NCBI GenBank assembly: GCA_036346225.1 | Contig: JARFIW010000139.1 | Location: forward strand, 2,976,001 to 3,040,000 | Length of the DNA: 64,000 nt | Direction of reading: 5' to 3' | Source of the DNA: Platerodrilus igneus | Taxonomy: Eukaryota > Arthropoda > Insecta > Coleoptera > Lycidae | Shown: positions 1-10,443 of the stretch, piece after piece | Layout: the number at the start of each line of letters is the position of its first letter | Numbering within the stretch: position 1 is the first letter of the stretch | Translations under genes and position numbers: made by a program | Notes under the pieces: generated by a model | Seen by the model: only the letters and a program-made list of their open reading frames with translations | Told to the model about the DNA's origin: nothing | The model's database searches: none

Positions 1-325
1 ATTATTGTGCATAAAAAATTTTTCTGTTGCTAAAAGGTTTAGATCTTATGTATATTATTTTTTATTTTATTTTTATTTCACCAATATGTACCACTACAGG
101 CTTTAAACCCACATAAATGCTCACATTTTAAAATTAACGGTAAATTTATGTATCGTGTGGTTACATGGCAAATTTAAAGACAAAATAAAAAACATTAACT
201 TATTTAATTAATTGATCCACAAGCTGTATATAGTTGCGATAAGTATACGGTAGGTATCATAAATATAAATCGAATAATCAGCAATGGTGGAATATCAGAC
301 GAAAACTTCATGGATGACAACTTTG
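1..325. other. AT-rich stretch with no recognised feature
   Basis: No open frame of note, repeat or conserved motif was recognised. It lies just beyond the 3' end of the minus-strand retroelement relic and may include its 3' untranslated remains, but nothing shows that directly. Confidence 0.4.
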
Positions 326-2060
326 TTAACAATCCTTATAACTAACCTTACTTATATTAAATGCGTCTAGTCTATTTGAATAGATGTTCAGGACTGTAAA
401 AATTCTGTAAATAGGGGAATTTTGATACGCAAATGTGTTGAATGCGGGTGGCTTGAACAACAGAGTGTATCTGACAGGTTGACAAGGCACTTTTAATGGT
501 AGTAATAACAAAATGTCAGCGCAGTCAACAAGGTTGTGCACAATTTTTATGCCGTACACAAGGTCTTGTTTTTTCCAAATTTTACTTAAAGGACTTAATT
601 TGAAAATTTTGTACAAATTTTTGTAAGTACCGAAAGGCATATTTGACTTAAAGTGCAAATATTTTAGAAATTTTTTTGAATCGATTCGAGAAGATCAATA
701 TACACCATATACTAAGGATTCCATATCACCGAACAAAAATTGAGTCGAGTTAATACGTATGCAAAATACAATGTCAATGATGTTTGAATGTTAATGAGGC
801 GGTGGGAAACTCGAATGACGAATCATAACGTCTTATTGGCCTTAGCAAATATACTGTTAATATGATTTTGGAAAAATAGTTTACATACTATACCTAAATC
901 TTTTATATAGTCCATTCTCGTAAGCGTAGTACCATTGAGATGGTATCTACAGTAAGCTAGGTATGTATTCCTCGTGAAACTGATTATGTGCCATTTGTCG
1001 TGGTTTAAAGAGAGTTTATTCTGTTCACAATACTTTTGTGACCGTATTAAATCATGTTGCACCAATTCACAATCACGAATATTATTAATGCGCAGGAATA
1101 CCTTTAAGTCGTCAGCAAACATTAAGAATTTCGAATGAATAAAAACTTTTTTTCATGTCATTGACATAAATACTAAAAAGTAATGGTCCTAGATGAGATC
1201 CTTGTGGACTCCTGAAGTGATAGGTAAAAGAATTTGTTAAGAACCCATTTATTTTTACCTCCTGGCATCTGTTAGATATATATGATGATAACCACTAAAA
1301 GAGATCTCCATGGATACCAATTTTAAGCAGTTTATTACAAAGAATCCTATGATTGATTTTGTCAAACGCTTTACTGAAATCTGTGTACACTGAATCAATC
1401 TGCGTCCTATCGTCAAGAGCTTTTAACAAATATTCAGAATATAAAATCAGATTTGATTCTACAGATCGTCCGCTGAAAAAGCCATGCTGATCAGGTAAAA
1501 TATAATTTTTTAGGGTAAAAAAACAAGGAACTGTAAGTCGATTTTTCAATAATTTTAGCAAAAATATTTGATATGGAAATTGGTCTGTAATTGGTTACTT
1601 TAGTTCCATCCCGGCTTTTAAAAATTGGAATGATAATTACATTCTTCCACTTTTCCGGAAATACACCTTTATTTAACGATTCATTGATTAAAAGAGTTAG
1701 CGGTTTACATAAACTTTTTGCTAAGTTTCTTATAAATACTTCAGGAATGCCATCCTCACTTGCGGTTTTAGATATATCGATGCCACACAACAATTTGAAT
1801 ATCTCATTAAGGGAATTTATTAAAGAGTGGCCTAAGGATTCGCCGTGACAATCAGCTTGAGTATTCGTTCTGTGACTGTTGGCGATTTCAATACCTGTAT
1901 TAGCCTATTTATTCTTAAATGTAATAATGTTTGGCAATAAACTAACAAATTTTAATCCAGATATATAGCCCCAGATGTTTTAGCATTAGTTTTTAGTTCA
2001 TTTTCGATTTTTCGCAGGTAATTATAGTGGTCCCGTTTGATCAAAAATTGTGAATGATGA
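326..2060 (-). pseudogene. Non-LTR retrotransposon reverse transcriptase relic (jockey/CR1-like)
   Basis: This is a broken reverse transcriptase of a LINE-type element, which would copy its RNA into the chromosome by target-primed reverse transcription. Read on the minus strand, about 2030-1860 gives a linker ahead of RT; 1793-1491 gives the early RT blocks (SEDGIPEVFIRNL, FPEKWKNVIIIPIFKS, TNYRPISISN); 1561-1295 gives LPDQHGFFSGRS and the catalytic-region motif YTDFSKAFDKINH; 1122-823 gives the second catalytic motif FADD. The C-terminal region ends near 326. The pieces sit in different frames with stops between them, so no product is possible. No endonuclease domain was found upstream, so the copy is probably 5'-truncated, as is usual for LINEs. 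The clade is an inference from motif style. A mariner relic lies next to it on the same strand. Confidence 0.85.
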
Positions 2061-2264
2061 CGGTATAATGTGAAAAGATAGAGGTGTGAAGTATTGCTAT
2101 ATATCTCGTATCGTTTGTGAAATTTCTGTTTAAGTTTAATAATATTTTAAAGTTTGAAAAGTAAAATAAAATCTATTAGTTATGATTCGAACATAGAATA
2201 TAACGAGATTCGTCGTTAAAATAATCTATTGGGTGCAGTACGCGAGTTAAAAGGATAAAATAGG

Positions 2265-3010
2265 GAATTAGTAATCTGGTTTTTCTTGTTTAGTTAAGAC
2301 TTTTACGGAATGTGGCTATAAAAAACGAGACTGCTACTGTAAAACGTGTTCCTTTTAATGCAGATTTAACCTTAAGAAACTAATAAGAGTCACATAGTGC
2401 CAGATGAGACTATTATGGCGGATGGTCTAACACGAGTCTAACACTTTGCTAAAAACGTCTCGACATACAATGCAGTGAACGCCGGTGCGTTGTCTTGATG
2501 ATGAAGCCATGATTTGTTTGTTCACAATTCGAATCGTTTTTTCCAGATTTTTTCACGGAATTGAGCAGAACCTCAAGGTAATATTGATTAAGAGTTTAAC
2601 TTTAAAGAACCTAGGAACAGTATACAATCCCTTGAATATCATAAAAACCATCATCATGACTTTGAATTTTGATTTGCACTTTTCTGCTTTTTTAGCTCCC
2701 GATTAACTTGGGATCTTCCGATGCATGGATTGCCCCTTATTTTCCTGATCATAGGTGAAAATCAAGATACATTACATGTTATCTTTATTGTTAAGAAACT
2801 TAGGTCATCTTCAATGGCACTCAAAGTATCTGTAAAAATGTTTTCACGAGTTTGTTTTGTTCGATTATGAAAATTTTCGGCACCATTTTCAGATACAATT
2901 TTTTCATATTGAAGTTCTGATGCAGAAATTGACATACACTCTTTGTCAATTCCTGCAGTTTTAGCAATTGTCCAAATACTTACCAACCACTGACCTATTA
3001 ATTTAATGGG
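2265..3010 (-). pseudogene. Mariner-family (DD34D-type) transposase relic
   Basis: This is a decayed mariner transposase, a cut-and-paste enzyme that inserts at TA. On the minus strand, 2986-2762 reads as the end of the helix-turn-helix region and the linker before the catalytic core (IAKTAGIDKEC, then a stretch ending FLTIKITC). Further on, in shifted frames, are the first catalytic aspartate motif FYDIQGIVY (about 2650-2625) and, about 115 bases later, the second motif WLHHQDNAPAF (about 2510-2475). A degraded counterpart of the conserved SPDLAPCDFFLF block lies near 2430-2380. The order and content match mariners of the mauritiana/irritans type as known. Frameshifts and stops make it dead. 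Terminal inverted repeats were not located by eye. Confidence 0.8.
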
Positions 3011-3190
3011 ATTCGTTTCTTTTTGTAGATATCCTTAACAGAAATTCAGAAATCTTACTACAGATGGTGCAGATACCTAGAAGTACATTTGGTTTACATA
3101 CTTATTTACTAGAGAGCGAGATTGGTTTTGGGCCGCTGGGAGCCTTTTTTAAAAGAAGGCTTTATTTCCAAAACACTCCTTTCAAGTGTA

Positions 3191-3768
3191 TTTTTATAAT
3201 AATTGCAATGATAAGTTTTACAAATTGTACGCTATATTTATTAACGACTTAGTTTCAAAATAATCAAAGTTAATATTACTATTTAATATTTAAAATCAAT
3301 AACTAATAATTACAAATGAGTAGCTTTGAACCACTAACAATGCTAAAGTTATGAAGTTCTCAGATTGACTATCAATAACTATTCATTGCAAATGAGTAGC
3401 TTGAACAACCAACGTTATTAAGGTTGTAAAGCTCGAAACTGACTGACCATCATGGGCTCTTGAGGGTATTTGTGCTATCCCTGCTCTTCCATCACTTGTG
3501 GGAAATGCAGATCTCGTGTCTGCTATTTCTTGATACCATACAAAGTATTACATTTTAATAATCTTAATTCTAATAATTGCTGTCTTATAACCTACTGTGA
3601 CCTGCGCCTGCAGTATCATATTACGCCTGGAATACAAAGTAACCGTTTCCTTTCTCGTGTCTGGTTAATGAACTTCAATTACACATTTACACATTGTAGC
3701 AATCTATTCTTAAGACTTAATAGTTTCAGTTAAATATACATATACATTAATTTGGGGGATATGTAACT
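3191..3768 (-). repeat. 3' LTR of errantivirus-like element
   Basis: Aligns along its length with 7732-8307. Shared landmarks include the stretch around 'gtagctttgaaccactaa' and the 'tttgggggatatgtaact' end at 3751-3768. It carries U3 and R for the minus-strand element. The low-coordinate boundary is set only by where similarity to the other LTR stops. Confidence 0.8.
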
Positions 3769-3778
3769 CCTCCCGACG
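3769..3778 (-). other. Polypurine tract before the 3' LTR
   Basis: On the minus strand the sequence CGTCGGGAGG runs directly into the LTR start AGTTACAT. This is the expected site and composition for the plus-strand primer of an LTR element, and it fixes the inner LTR border at 3768/3769. Confidence 0.7.
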
Positions 3779-3801
3779 TAGATAAAAATTAAGGGTTGTA
3801 C

Positions 3802-5080
3802 TTAATTTTTAAAACTCAAATTCTCTAAGGGTTCATTTATTATTTCTTTATTTACCTTTGTTTCTTGTTTCTTAGGACTAAAATTTGTTTTCTTGTTTCT
3901 ATATTTAATATACATTTTGTACAATAAATATACAGTTAATAAAATTATTACAATAATAAATAAAATTGTCCAAACACTGATATTATTGTAATGCAATTTC
4001 GGCACTTTTAATTCAGTTAAATGTTTTTTATAACTGTCCATTAATTTTACGACTTGGTTGAGGTCGTATAGGTCTAGATGTTCTAGTTGCATTGGTTTCT
4101 TGATGATTTCGTCGTCTCCGGTTTGTGTAATCTTAAACTGTAGTTCGAGTAAATTTGCGATTTTCTTCGTTACTGCTGGGTTTTGATATACTCGAATAAT
4201 TTCGTTTTTTAATTTTAAATAGCATATCTTCTTTTATAGTGATTACTTTACTTCCAATTAAGGCCAGACTGTTTTCGTCTTGGTTGCAATGGGCGGTTGC
4301 TATTATTTCTTGCGGAAATACAACAATCTATTTGTTGTCCGGGACTTTCTGAATTTTTACGTTCGTAATTTGTACTGGTTTTGGCTCACAATTCTCATAG
4401 TGGTTAGAGAATTTTAACAATTGTACTTCACAAGGGCTATCTGCTTGAATAGCTGTTGTCGTTAATGATTGACATAAATATTAACTGGGTGCTACGTCTT
4501 TGCACTTTTCGTTCGTGAAGCCATACCTAAATTCATTCAGGAAAAGGAACTTGAGTTTAGGGATAATAACTTGATACTGACTAGTAACTTGCATGAGGAA
4601 AGAAAATGAATGATAATAATTATGTGTTAATCTCCACCATGGGATTTCTATTAAAAACGTAATTTCATGATTCTTTACATTACCTTTTGCTATGTCTATT
4701 TTTTCAAATATAAGTATGTTAGATTCTGTTACTTCAAAGTTTACTGTTAGTTATAAAAGATCTAATTCCTAATAATTCATTTAATAAATCAATTGGTTTT
4801 ATAATACTAGCACGTAAAGTGTTTAATTTAGCAAATATCACAGCGTTTTCTAATGTGTCTAAAATATGTTGAATTACAGTAAGGGTTGATATCATTCGAT
4901 TGTTTCAGTCTGTAGTAATTGTCTCTAACTCTATAAAATTCTTGTTTTAATTCAGATAAGTCAAATTTCTGTGCGAAAGTCCAATAATCTACTGTGTTTT
5001 GCATACTTCCCAATTTTACTGGTAGTATACCGGGGATTGTTTTTTATATCTTCCACTATTATGTCGTTGTCGTCCGTTTT
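3802..5080 (-). pseudogene. Env-like glycoprotein relic of the LTR element
   Basis: The third open frame of errantiviruses encodes a membrane fusion glycoprotein acting at the cell surface, and this region occupies that place between integrase and the 3' LTR. The clearest part is 4092-3802: a 96-residue open stretch whose middle is a strongly hydrophobic segment of about 24 residues, followed by a Lys/Arg-rich cytoplasmic tail, as expected for the C-terminal anchor. A further open piece at 5013-4828 fits the ectodomain by position. Stops and frameshifts between about 4100 and 4820 break it, so no functional protein can be made. Assignment as env rests mainly on position and the anchor. Confidence 0.65.
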
Positions 5081-6213
5081 ACCTGGGTGGCGGTTGACGG
5101 CAAGGGAGTTGGCTGTCCATCTAAAATTACAGGGTGTCTTAAATTCTTTAAGAGAATGTATTTTACGATTTTTCCATTATCTACTACGGCTACATTTTTG
5201 TCTGATATTTTTTTGATTTTAAACGGATCTCAATTTTTGGGGGCCGTTTTGTGTATCTTACCTTTAAGATTCCTCTCGTACACTGTTCATCCTACTGAAA
5301 ATCTATTTATATTGGCGTTTTCGTTGTGGGTTTTTGTAGTACGTTTCTTACCGTTATCTAATTTACTTTTGACATTATCATAGGTGATTTTTATTTTTTC
5401 TTTGTGGTCTTTTGCATATTGTTAATATACTTCTTTGTTATAGTATATGTCATAAGGATTGCGGGAATCTGAGTCGAGAAGTGTAAAATTAGTTGATGAG
5501 TGAATTGTTGTAAGCAATTAGTGCGTATGACATTAAATTAGTAATATATTCTTTCTTATCGGTTAATTTTAACAGTCTGATTTGTTCCAATAAGGTTACG
5601 TGTAATCTTTCAATTAGTCCATTTGATTCCGGGTGATTTGCTGTTATAAAATAAATATTTATTTTATGGAGTTCTGGGATATTTTGTATAGTGTCATTCC
5701 TAAATTAGCTGCCATTGTCTAAAGTTATTGATTTGAGTGTGCCATATAATGTAAAGTATTGTAAGAATCCCTGGGTTACATCAATACTATTTTTTGAAAT
5801 TATGGATATCGCTTGGCCTACTTTGGAAAATGCGTCTACGATTGTTAAAAATTTTTGATCTTATACTACCAAAGTGTCTGCATGTAATTTTTGAAAGGGT
5901 TTGTTAGGTTTTAGTTAGCATTAAAGGTACTTTTGGGGGGTGATCTGTCGTATTTTGCTTTGTCACATAGTTCACATTACTTGATAAAATCCGTGGTTAA
6001 TTCTTTTATGTCCTTAAAGTAATATCTTCTTACGAGTTGTTTTAATGTTTCGTTGATTCCACGATGGTTGGTTTTACCTTCGTGTTGGTTTTGAATTACA
6101 TCATTTATTTCGTCTGGGTCATCTACAGTTATTAATTTTCGTGTACATCTAATAAACTCGGATCCTGAATTATTAAATAAGCAAATATATAATTCTGAAA
6201 GTCTTTTGTACAA
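5080..6213 (-). pseudogene. Integrase relic of the errantivirus-like pol
   Basis: Integrase inserts the cDNA into the genome. On the minus strand the order is: an N-terminal zinc-binding region (6213-5945, with the His pair around NHRGINETL and a Cys pair just after it); the catalytic core (5880-5570), where the three acidic positions are recognisable as IVDAFSK, LDNGS and NGLIERLH; then a basic C-terminal region to about 5080. Several stops and frameshifts interrupt the core and the C-terminal part. It follows RNase H directly, as in other Ty3/gypsy pol genes. Long frames on the opposite strand over 4994-5383 are shadows. Confidence 0.75.
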
Positions 6214-6414
6214 ATGTTCTGTGGTGAAATAAAAGTAAAAACGTTTTTACTCTGGGGTATATTCTTTCAAAATTTTAATTATCTGCTCCTCATTATCATC
6301 TTTCGTTGTTTGAATTTGATATATTTTCTTATTATCTGTTTTTGTATATTTTACTGGATTGGGGTTGGTTAAAACTTTGGTAACTATGAATTGATTTAGT
6401 TTTGTGTCTATTGC

Positions 6415-6867
6415 TTAGTTTAAAATTTTAATTGCAATCTTCGGTTCGTCGTTTTGCGTTGAGTGTATGGTTTCTATTTTTTCTGGGTCCTCTCTAATTT
6501 CTGTTTCGTATACGTTACCTATAACTGACTCTGTCTCTATTGCGTTAAGTTGTATTCTGCTTAGTGCGTCTGCGATATTGTTATACATTCTGTGTTTATA
6601 TATAATTTCATAGTCGTATTCTTCTAGTCTAATTCTCCATCTCTGTAATTTTGAATTCGGTTCTTTGAGTTTGCATAACCATACTAATGGCCTATGGTCG
6701 GTGTATATGTGGAATCTCCTTCCATAAAGATATGGCCTAAAATATTTTGTTGCCCAAATTATTGCTAATAGTTCTTTCTCAATAGTGCTATACTTTTGTC
6801 CCGTTTCATTTAGTGTTCTTGAAGAGTAGCTGATTGGTTTATCGTTACCTACTTTTCCTTCGCTCAA
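6415..6867 (-). pseudogene. RNase H region of the errantivirus-like pol
   Basis: A 150-residue open stretch reads as the Ty3/gypsy RNase H domain, which removes the RNA strand during reverse transcription. Recognisable blocks in order are PISYSSRTLNETGQKYSTIE, KELLAIIWATKYFRPYLYG, FHIYTDHRPLVWL and NIADALSRIQL. It is the best-preserved part of the element. It continues from the RT region at higher coordinates and is followed by the integrase zinc region. Confidence 0.85.
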
Positions 6868-7715
6868 TACTGCGCCTAAAGCAACGTTAGATGCGTCGGT
6901 TGTTAATACAAATGGTTTTGAAGAATCGGCGTATTCTAATATAGGGTGGTTTGTAAAGATACATTCAATTTTTTTCTACCGCTTTAATAAATTCCGGTGT
7001 ATGTTCGATCTTATTACCTTTTTTTAAACACTTTGTCAATGGTTTGGTTATTTGTGCGTAACCTTTGATGAATTTTCGGTAATAACCACTGGGTCCTAAA
7101 AATCCTTTAAATTCTTTATTGGTTTTTGGTAAGAGGTAATTTAAACTGCATTTGTTTTGTCTGGGTTTGACGTAACACCTTCTGGCGTTATTATATTTCC
7201 TAAAAATACTACTTCTTTTTGTAAAAATTCACTTTTATTTAATTGAACTTTAGAATGAGCTTTTCATAATCGTTCAAAAAATTTCTTTAATCTTTCGATG
7301 TGTTCCACGAGTGATCTTGAATATACGATTATATCGTCCAGATACACAAGACATTTATCGTTGTGTATCCCTCTTAAAATGTTATCCATAACTTTCTGAA
7401 AAGTGGCGGATGCGTTCTTTAAGCCAAACGGCATGCGTTTCTATTCATAGTGTCCTCTAGGTGTACTGAATGCTATTTTAGTCGTGTCTTTCTCGTCCAT
7501 CTCCACTTGATGGTATCCTGAGGCTAGGTCTAATGTCGAAAATATTGATACTTTCCTAATTTGTTTAGAATCTCGGTGATATTGGGTAGTGGGTATTTAT
7601 CGTCTACCGTCTTCTCGTTTAGTTTTCTGTAATCGATAACCATTCGATATTTGCGTTTGCCTGAGGCGTCTAATTTCTTCGGTACTATTAATACAGGGCT
7701 GCTCCATAGTGAATT
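6868..7715 (-). pseudogene. Reverse transcriptase region of the errantivirus-like pol (5' truncated)
   Basis: On the minus strand this holds Ty3/gypsy RT blocks: an early block with [14 protein letters not shown] around 7650-7600 and the catalytic YLDDI around 7345-7330. Stops and frameshifts are scattered through it. The N-terminal end is cut at about 7716-7731, where the sequence changes abruptly into the upstream LTR, so gag, protease and the start of RT are absent. Confidence 0.8.
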
Positions 7716-7731
7716 TGAATGTTGAATGATG

Positions 7732-8307
7732 CCTTTATAATAATTACAATGATGATTTTTACGAATAGTACGTTATATTCATTAACGACTTAGTTTCAAA
7801 ATAATCAAAGTTAATATAACTATTTAATATTTAAAATTATAATTACAAATGAGTAGCTTTGAACCACTAACAATGCTAAAGTTATAAAGTTCTCAGACTG
7901 ACTATCAATAACTATTAATTACAAATGAGCAGCTTGAACAACCTACAATGTTAAAGTTTGAAGCTCGAGACTGACTGGCTATCATGGGCTCTTGAGGGTA
8001 TTTATGCTATCCCTGCTCTTACATCACTTGTGGAAAATGCAGATTTCATGTCTGCTATTTCTTAATACAATACAAAGTATTACATTTTAATAATCTTAAT
8101 TCTAATAATTACTGTCTTATTGTCTACTGTGACCTGCACCTGCAGTATCATATTACGTCTGGATACAGAGTAACTGTTTCCTTTCTCATGTTTGGTTTAT
8201 GAACTTTTTATAATATGTCCTTCAATTATACATTGTAACAATCTATTCTTAAAACTTAACAGTTTTATTTAAATATACATATATACTAATTTGGGGGACA
8301 TGTAACT
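7732..8307 (-). repeat. 5' LTR of errantivirus-like element
   Basis: Partner of 3191-3768. On the minus strand it begins at 8307 with AGTTACATGTCCCCC and ends where similarity stops at about 7732, directly against RT. It may lack its own last tens of bases, because the primer-binding site expected next is absent. Confidence 0.8.
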
Positions 8308-9922
8308 GGCGCTAAAATATAGTAAGCTCAAAAACAGAACGCCACTTAGTTGTTGCTTTCCAACTAGAATGCATTCGTAGCATTGTAACGATTTTATTTC
8401 CAATCAAGATGTGTACATATAATTATTCTATTTATTTAATATAAAACTATATAAGGCATAATAATGCTACACAATCCACTAAATAAATACTACCTATTGT
8501 CCAATAAAATATTAGCTTTCAATTCAATTTAAAATTTAATTTATACGGTGACAAAATAAACTTTTCATTTAGTGTCATTCCTAGAGCTCCCTCTGTTAGA
8601 CAATTGTAAGGTAATCTTGTTTCCGGGCAGTAACTCGCTTGACATGAGCACTTCCAATACAGCTGTGGTGAAAACAAGTCGAATTGTTCCTTGAACCCTA
8701 GGAATGGCGTTTGCAGTATCTACGTGTTGGAAGCACGTGCGATTTAAGTTGTTTTTAGGAGAGAATGTCATCTCCGAAGCGCATTTTGTGTTGTCCACTT
8801 GCTGGAGCATAGCTCGTAGATGACGAGAAATTATTTTGGTTGAAGGGCCGTGGTTAACATGCAACTTGGGATATAGTATTCAACTTTTGATATAATATTT
8901 AACTTGGAAATAATGTTCGTAACTTTAATTTATAGGTAACGCAACCTTAATTAATATGCAGTTTGTAAATGATATGAAAATTGGAAATGATGTTTAGCTT
9001 TGAAAAAACATGCAACCTTTAGTTCACAGAAGTTTGGTTTAACGTAATTTTAATAAATGCACAAGAAGAATTTACGCTTTGTTCTAGTGTGGATCTGACG
9101 AGATTCAATTACTTAAAATGATGCCGTGATGTAGTTTGGAGCTTCAGTAAGCAGCAAATTTAATTGTACTGAATTGGAGATTCCTTTATTTAAATGCTGA
9201 CGCAAGACGCCTAGCAGGTATTTTTCTGTCAGATGAACATCTGGTATGTAGAAATTTGTTTTCGTATGTTGGCTGAATTATGGATATAGTAGATAGATAA
9301 TTTTTTGTTTAATCAAGTTATTTGAACTTCAAAATAGGTCAAGGACAGACTATATATATTTTTCAATATTAAGCAACAGGAACCTGTAAATTTTACATTT
9401 CTAAATCTTTTATTAATACACTGAAACTACGGAAGATGTCATTATGTGATAGAGAAAGTAAATTCTCCTATTTAAGAAAAATTAGAAATTAAACTTCTAT
9501 GTTTACTATTTCAGTAATAGCTGACTGGAATAATTTATTGTGAGGTTATGGTAGATCTACTCAAACCAACAGATATTGTTATTTGTAAGTAATTGTTCAG
9601 AAAGCAACTTCAGGCTTAATTATTTTTAAGTAAAATTTGGCTAGATATTTCTTATAGAAATGACCACATTTTAAACTGAATGGTACTGATTATATCCAGT
9701 GCCTTTGTAAGTAATTTTCATGAATTAAATTGATTTAAATTATATTAAAACTGAAAAGATGTTTTGTAAAATGCACGTTAACTGAATACAAGAGGAATAG
9801 ATTTTATTTTGATCAAGACTATTCTTTTTACTTAGAATGAATGAAAGTTGATTCGAATTGAATTTTAAAATTTTGAGTATAAATGCACAAACAGTGCTAT
9901 TCTTTGTTTAATCTGTTCACAG
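8308..9922. other. AT-rich stretch, no convincing gene
   Basis: Mostly low-complexity AT-rich DNA. One 99-codon minus-strand frame (8864-8565) and an overlapping plus-strand frame both lack any recognised motif, so neither is called. Nothing repeat-like was recognised. Confidence 0.3.
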
Positions 9923-9962
9923 GTGTAGCAGTGAAGTATAAAGGTCAAAGTCGAGCCATAAG
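9923..9962 (+). CDS. Possible 40-nt internal exon
   Basis: A 40-base segment is bounded by strong splice signals: a T-rich tract ending TCTGTTCACAG just before it and AAG|GTAAGA at its end. One frame is open and reads VAVKYKGQSRAIR. No partner exon was identified on either side and the peptide is not recognised. A chance match in AT-rich DNA is quite possible. Confidence 0.25.
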
Positions 9963-10074
9963 GTAAGAAACTTTAGGGATTATGTTGTCTTTAATAAATT
10001 GTATAGCGGTTATTGAATAAAGGTTTCCGCATTCGCCTTGTACAAGGGACTTAAGTAAGTCTTCATCGTATAGA

Positions 10075-10257
10075 AAAATGCGGTGGCGCCTTATTCTTCA
10101 TATTTTTGGTCGCAATCCAACCCCTACCCACAGCTCATGTTCCACCCAGAGCATATAGTTCGACTAGCCGCTTTGCCTTTGAGATTTCCTCAACTTCGGG
10201 CCATTTACCATCAGAACTTGCCGTGGGCTCTATTCGCTTACTGGAAATTCTCGTAAA
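10075..10257. other. Higher-GC stretch, possible coding remnant of unknown strand
   Basis: This island is richer in G and C than its surroundings and is open for about 55-60 codons on the plus strand (ending WALFAYWKFS then stop). The minus strand also reads with only one stop over a similar length (containing DGKWPEVEEISKAKRLVELY). Neither reading is recognised. It may be an old exon or element fragment just upstream of the piggyBac. Confidence 0.2.
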
Positions 10258-10443
10258 ATAAAATCCCTTAATAATTTAGAATGGCTATAGCATTATAAAA
10301 TATATAAACGTGTTTTATTATTCTAAACTGAAATTAATGTTTTAGAAATATATGCTAGGATATTGGTGGTAACAATAGTAGTTTTCACCTTTGTTGTTGG
10401 GAATTAAGTTTCGCGTGGTTACCTTTATAAATTGTTTACACCG

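Larger units (their letters stand above)
3191..8307 (-). mobile_element. Errantivirus-like Ty3/gypsy LTR retrotransposon, internally deleted
   Basis: Two direct repeats of about 580 bp (3191-3768 and 7732-8307) flank, on the minus strand, RT, RNase H, integrase and an env-like region in the canonical order. Read on the minus strand the LTRs begin AGTTACAT, the kind of start known for gypsy-type errantiviruses. A purine tract lies just before the 3' LTR. Gag, protease and the first part of RT are missing: the upstream LTR joins directly to RT sequence at about 7716-7731. Coding parts hold many stops, so the copy is dead. The LTR copies differ at a visible fraction of positions, so insertion is not recent. 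A clean target duplication was not found. The outer U5 boundary on the low-coordinate side could lie some tens of bases further out. Confidence 0.85.

Noticed and set aside
4971..5383. Plus-strand frames of 81 and 129 codons
   Set aside because: They are the complement of the integrase end and env start of the minus-strand LTR element.
8565..8864. 99-codon minus-strand gene
   Set aside because: No recognisable motif, the opposite strand is also largely open, and no promoter or splice context was seen.
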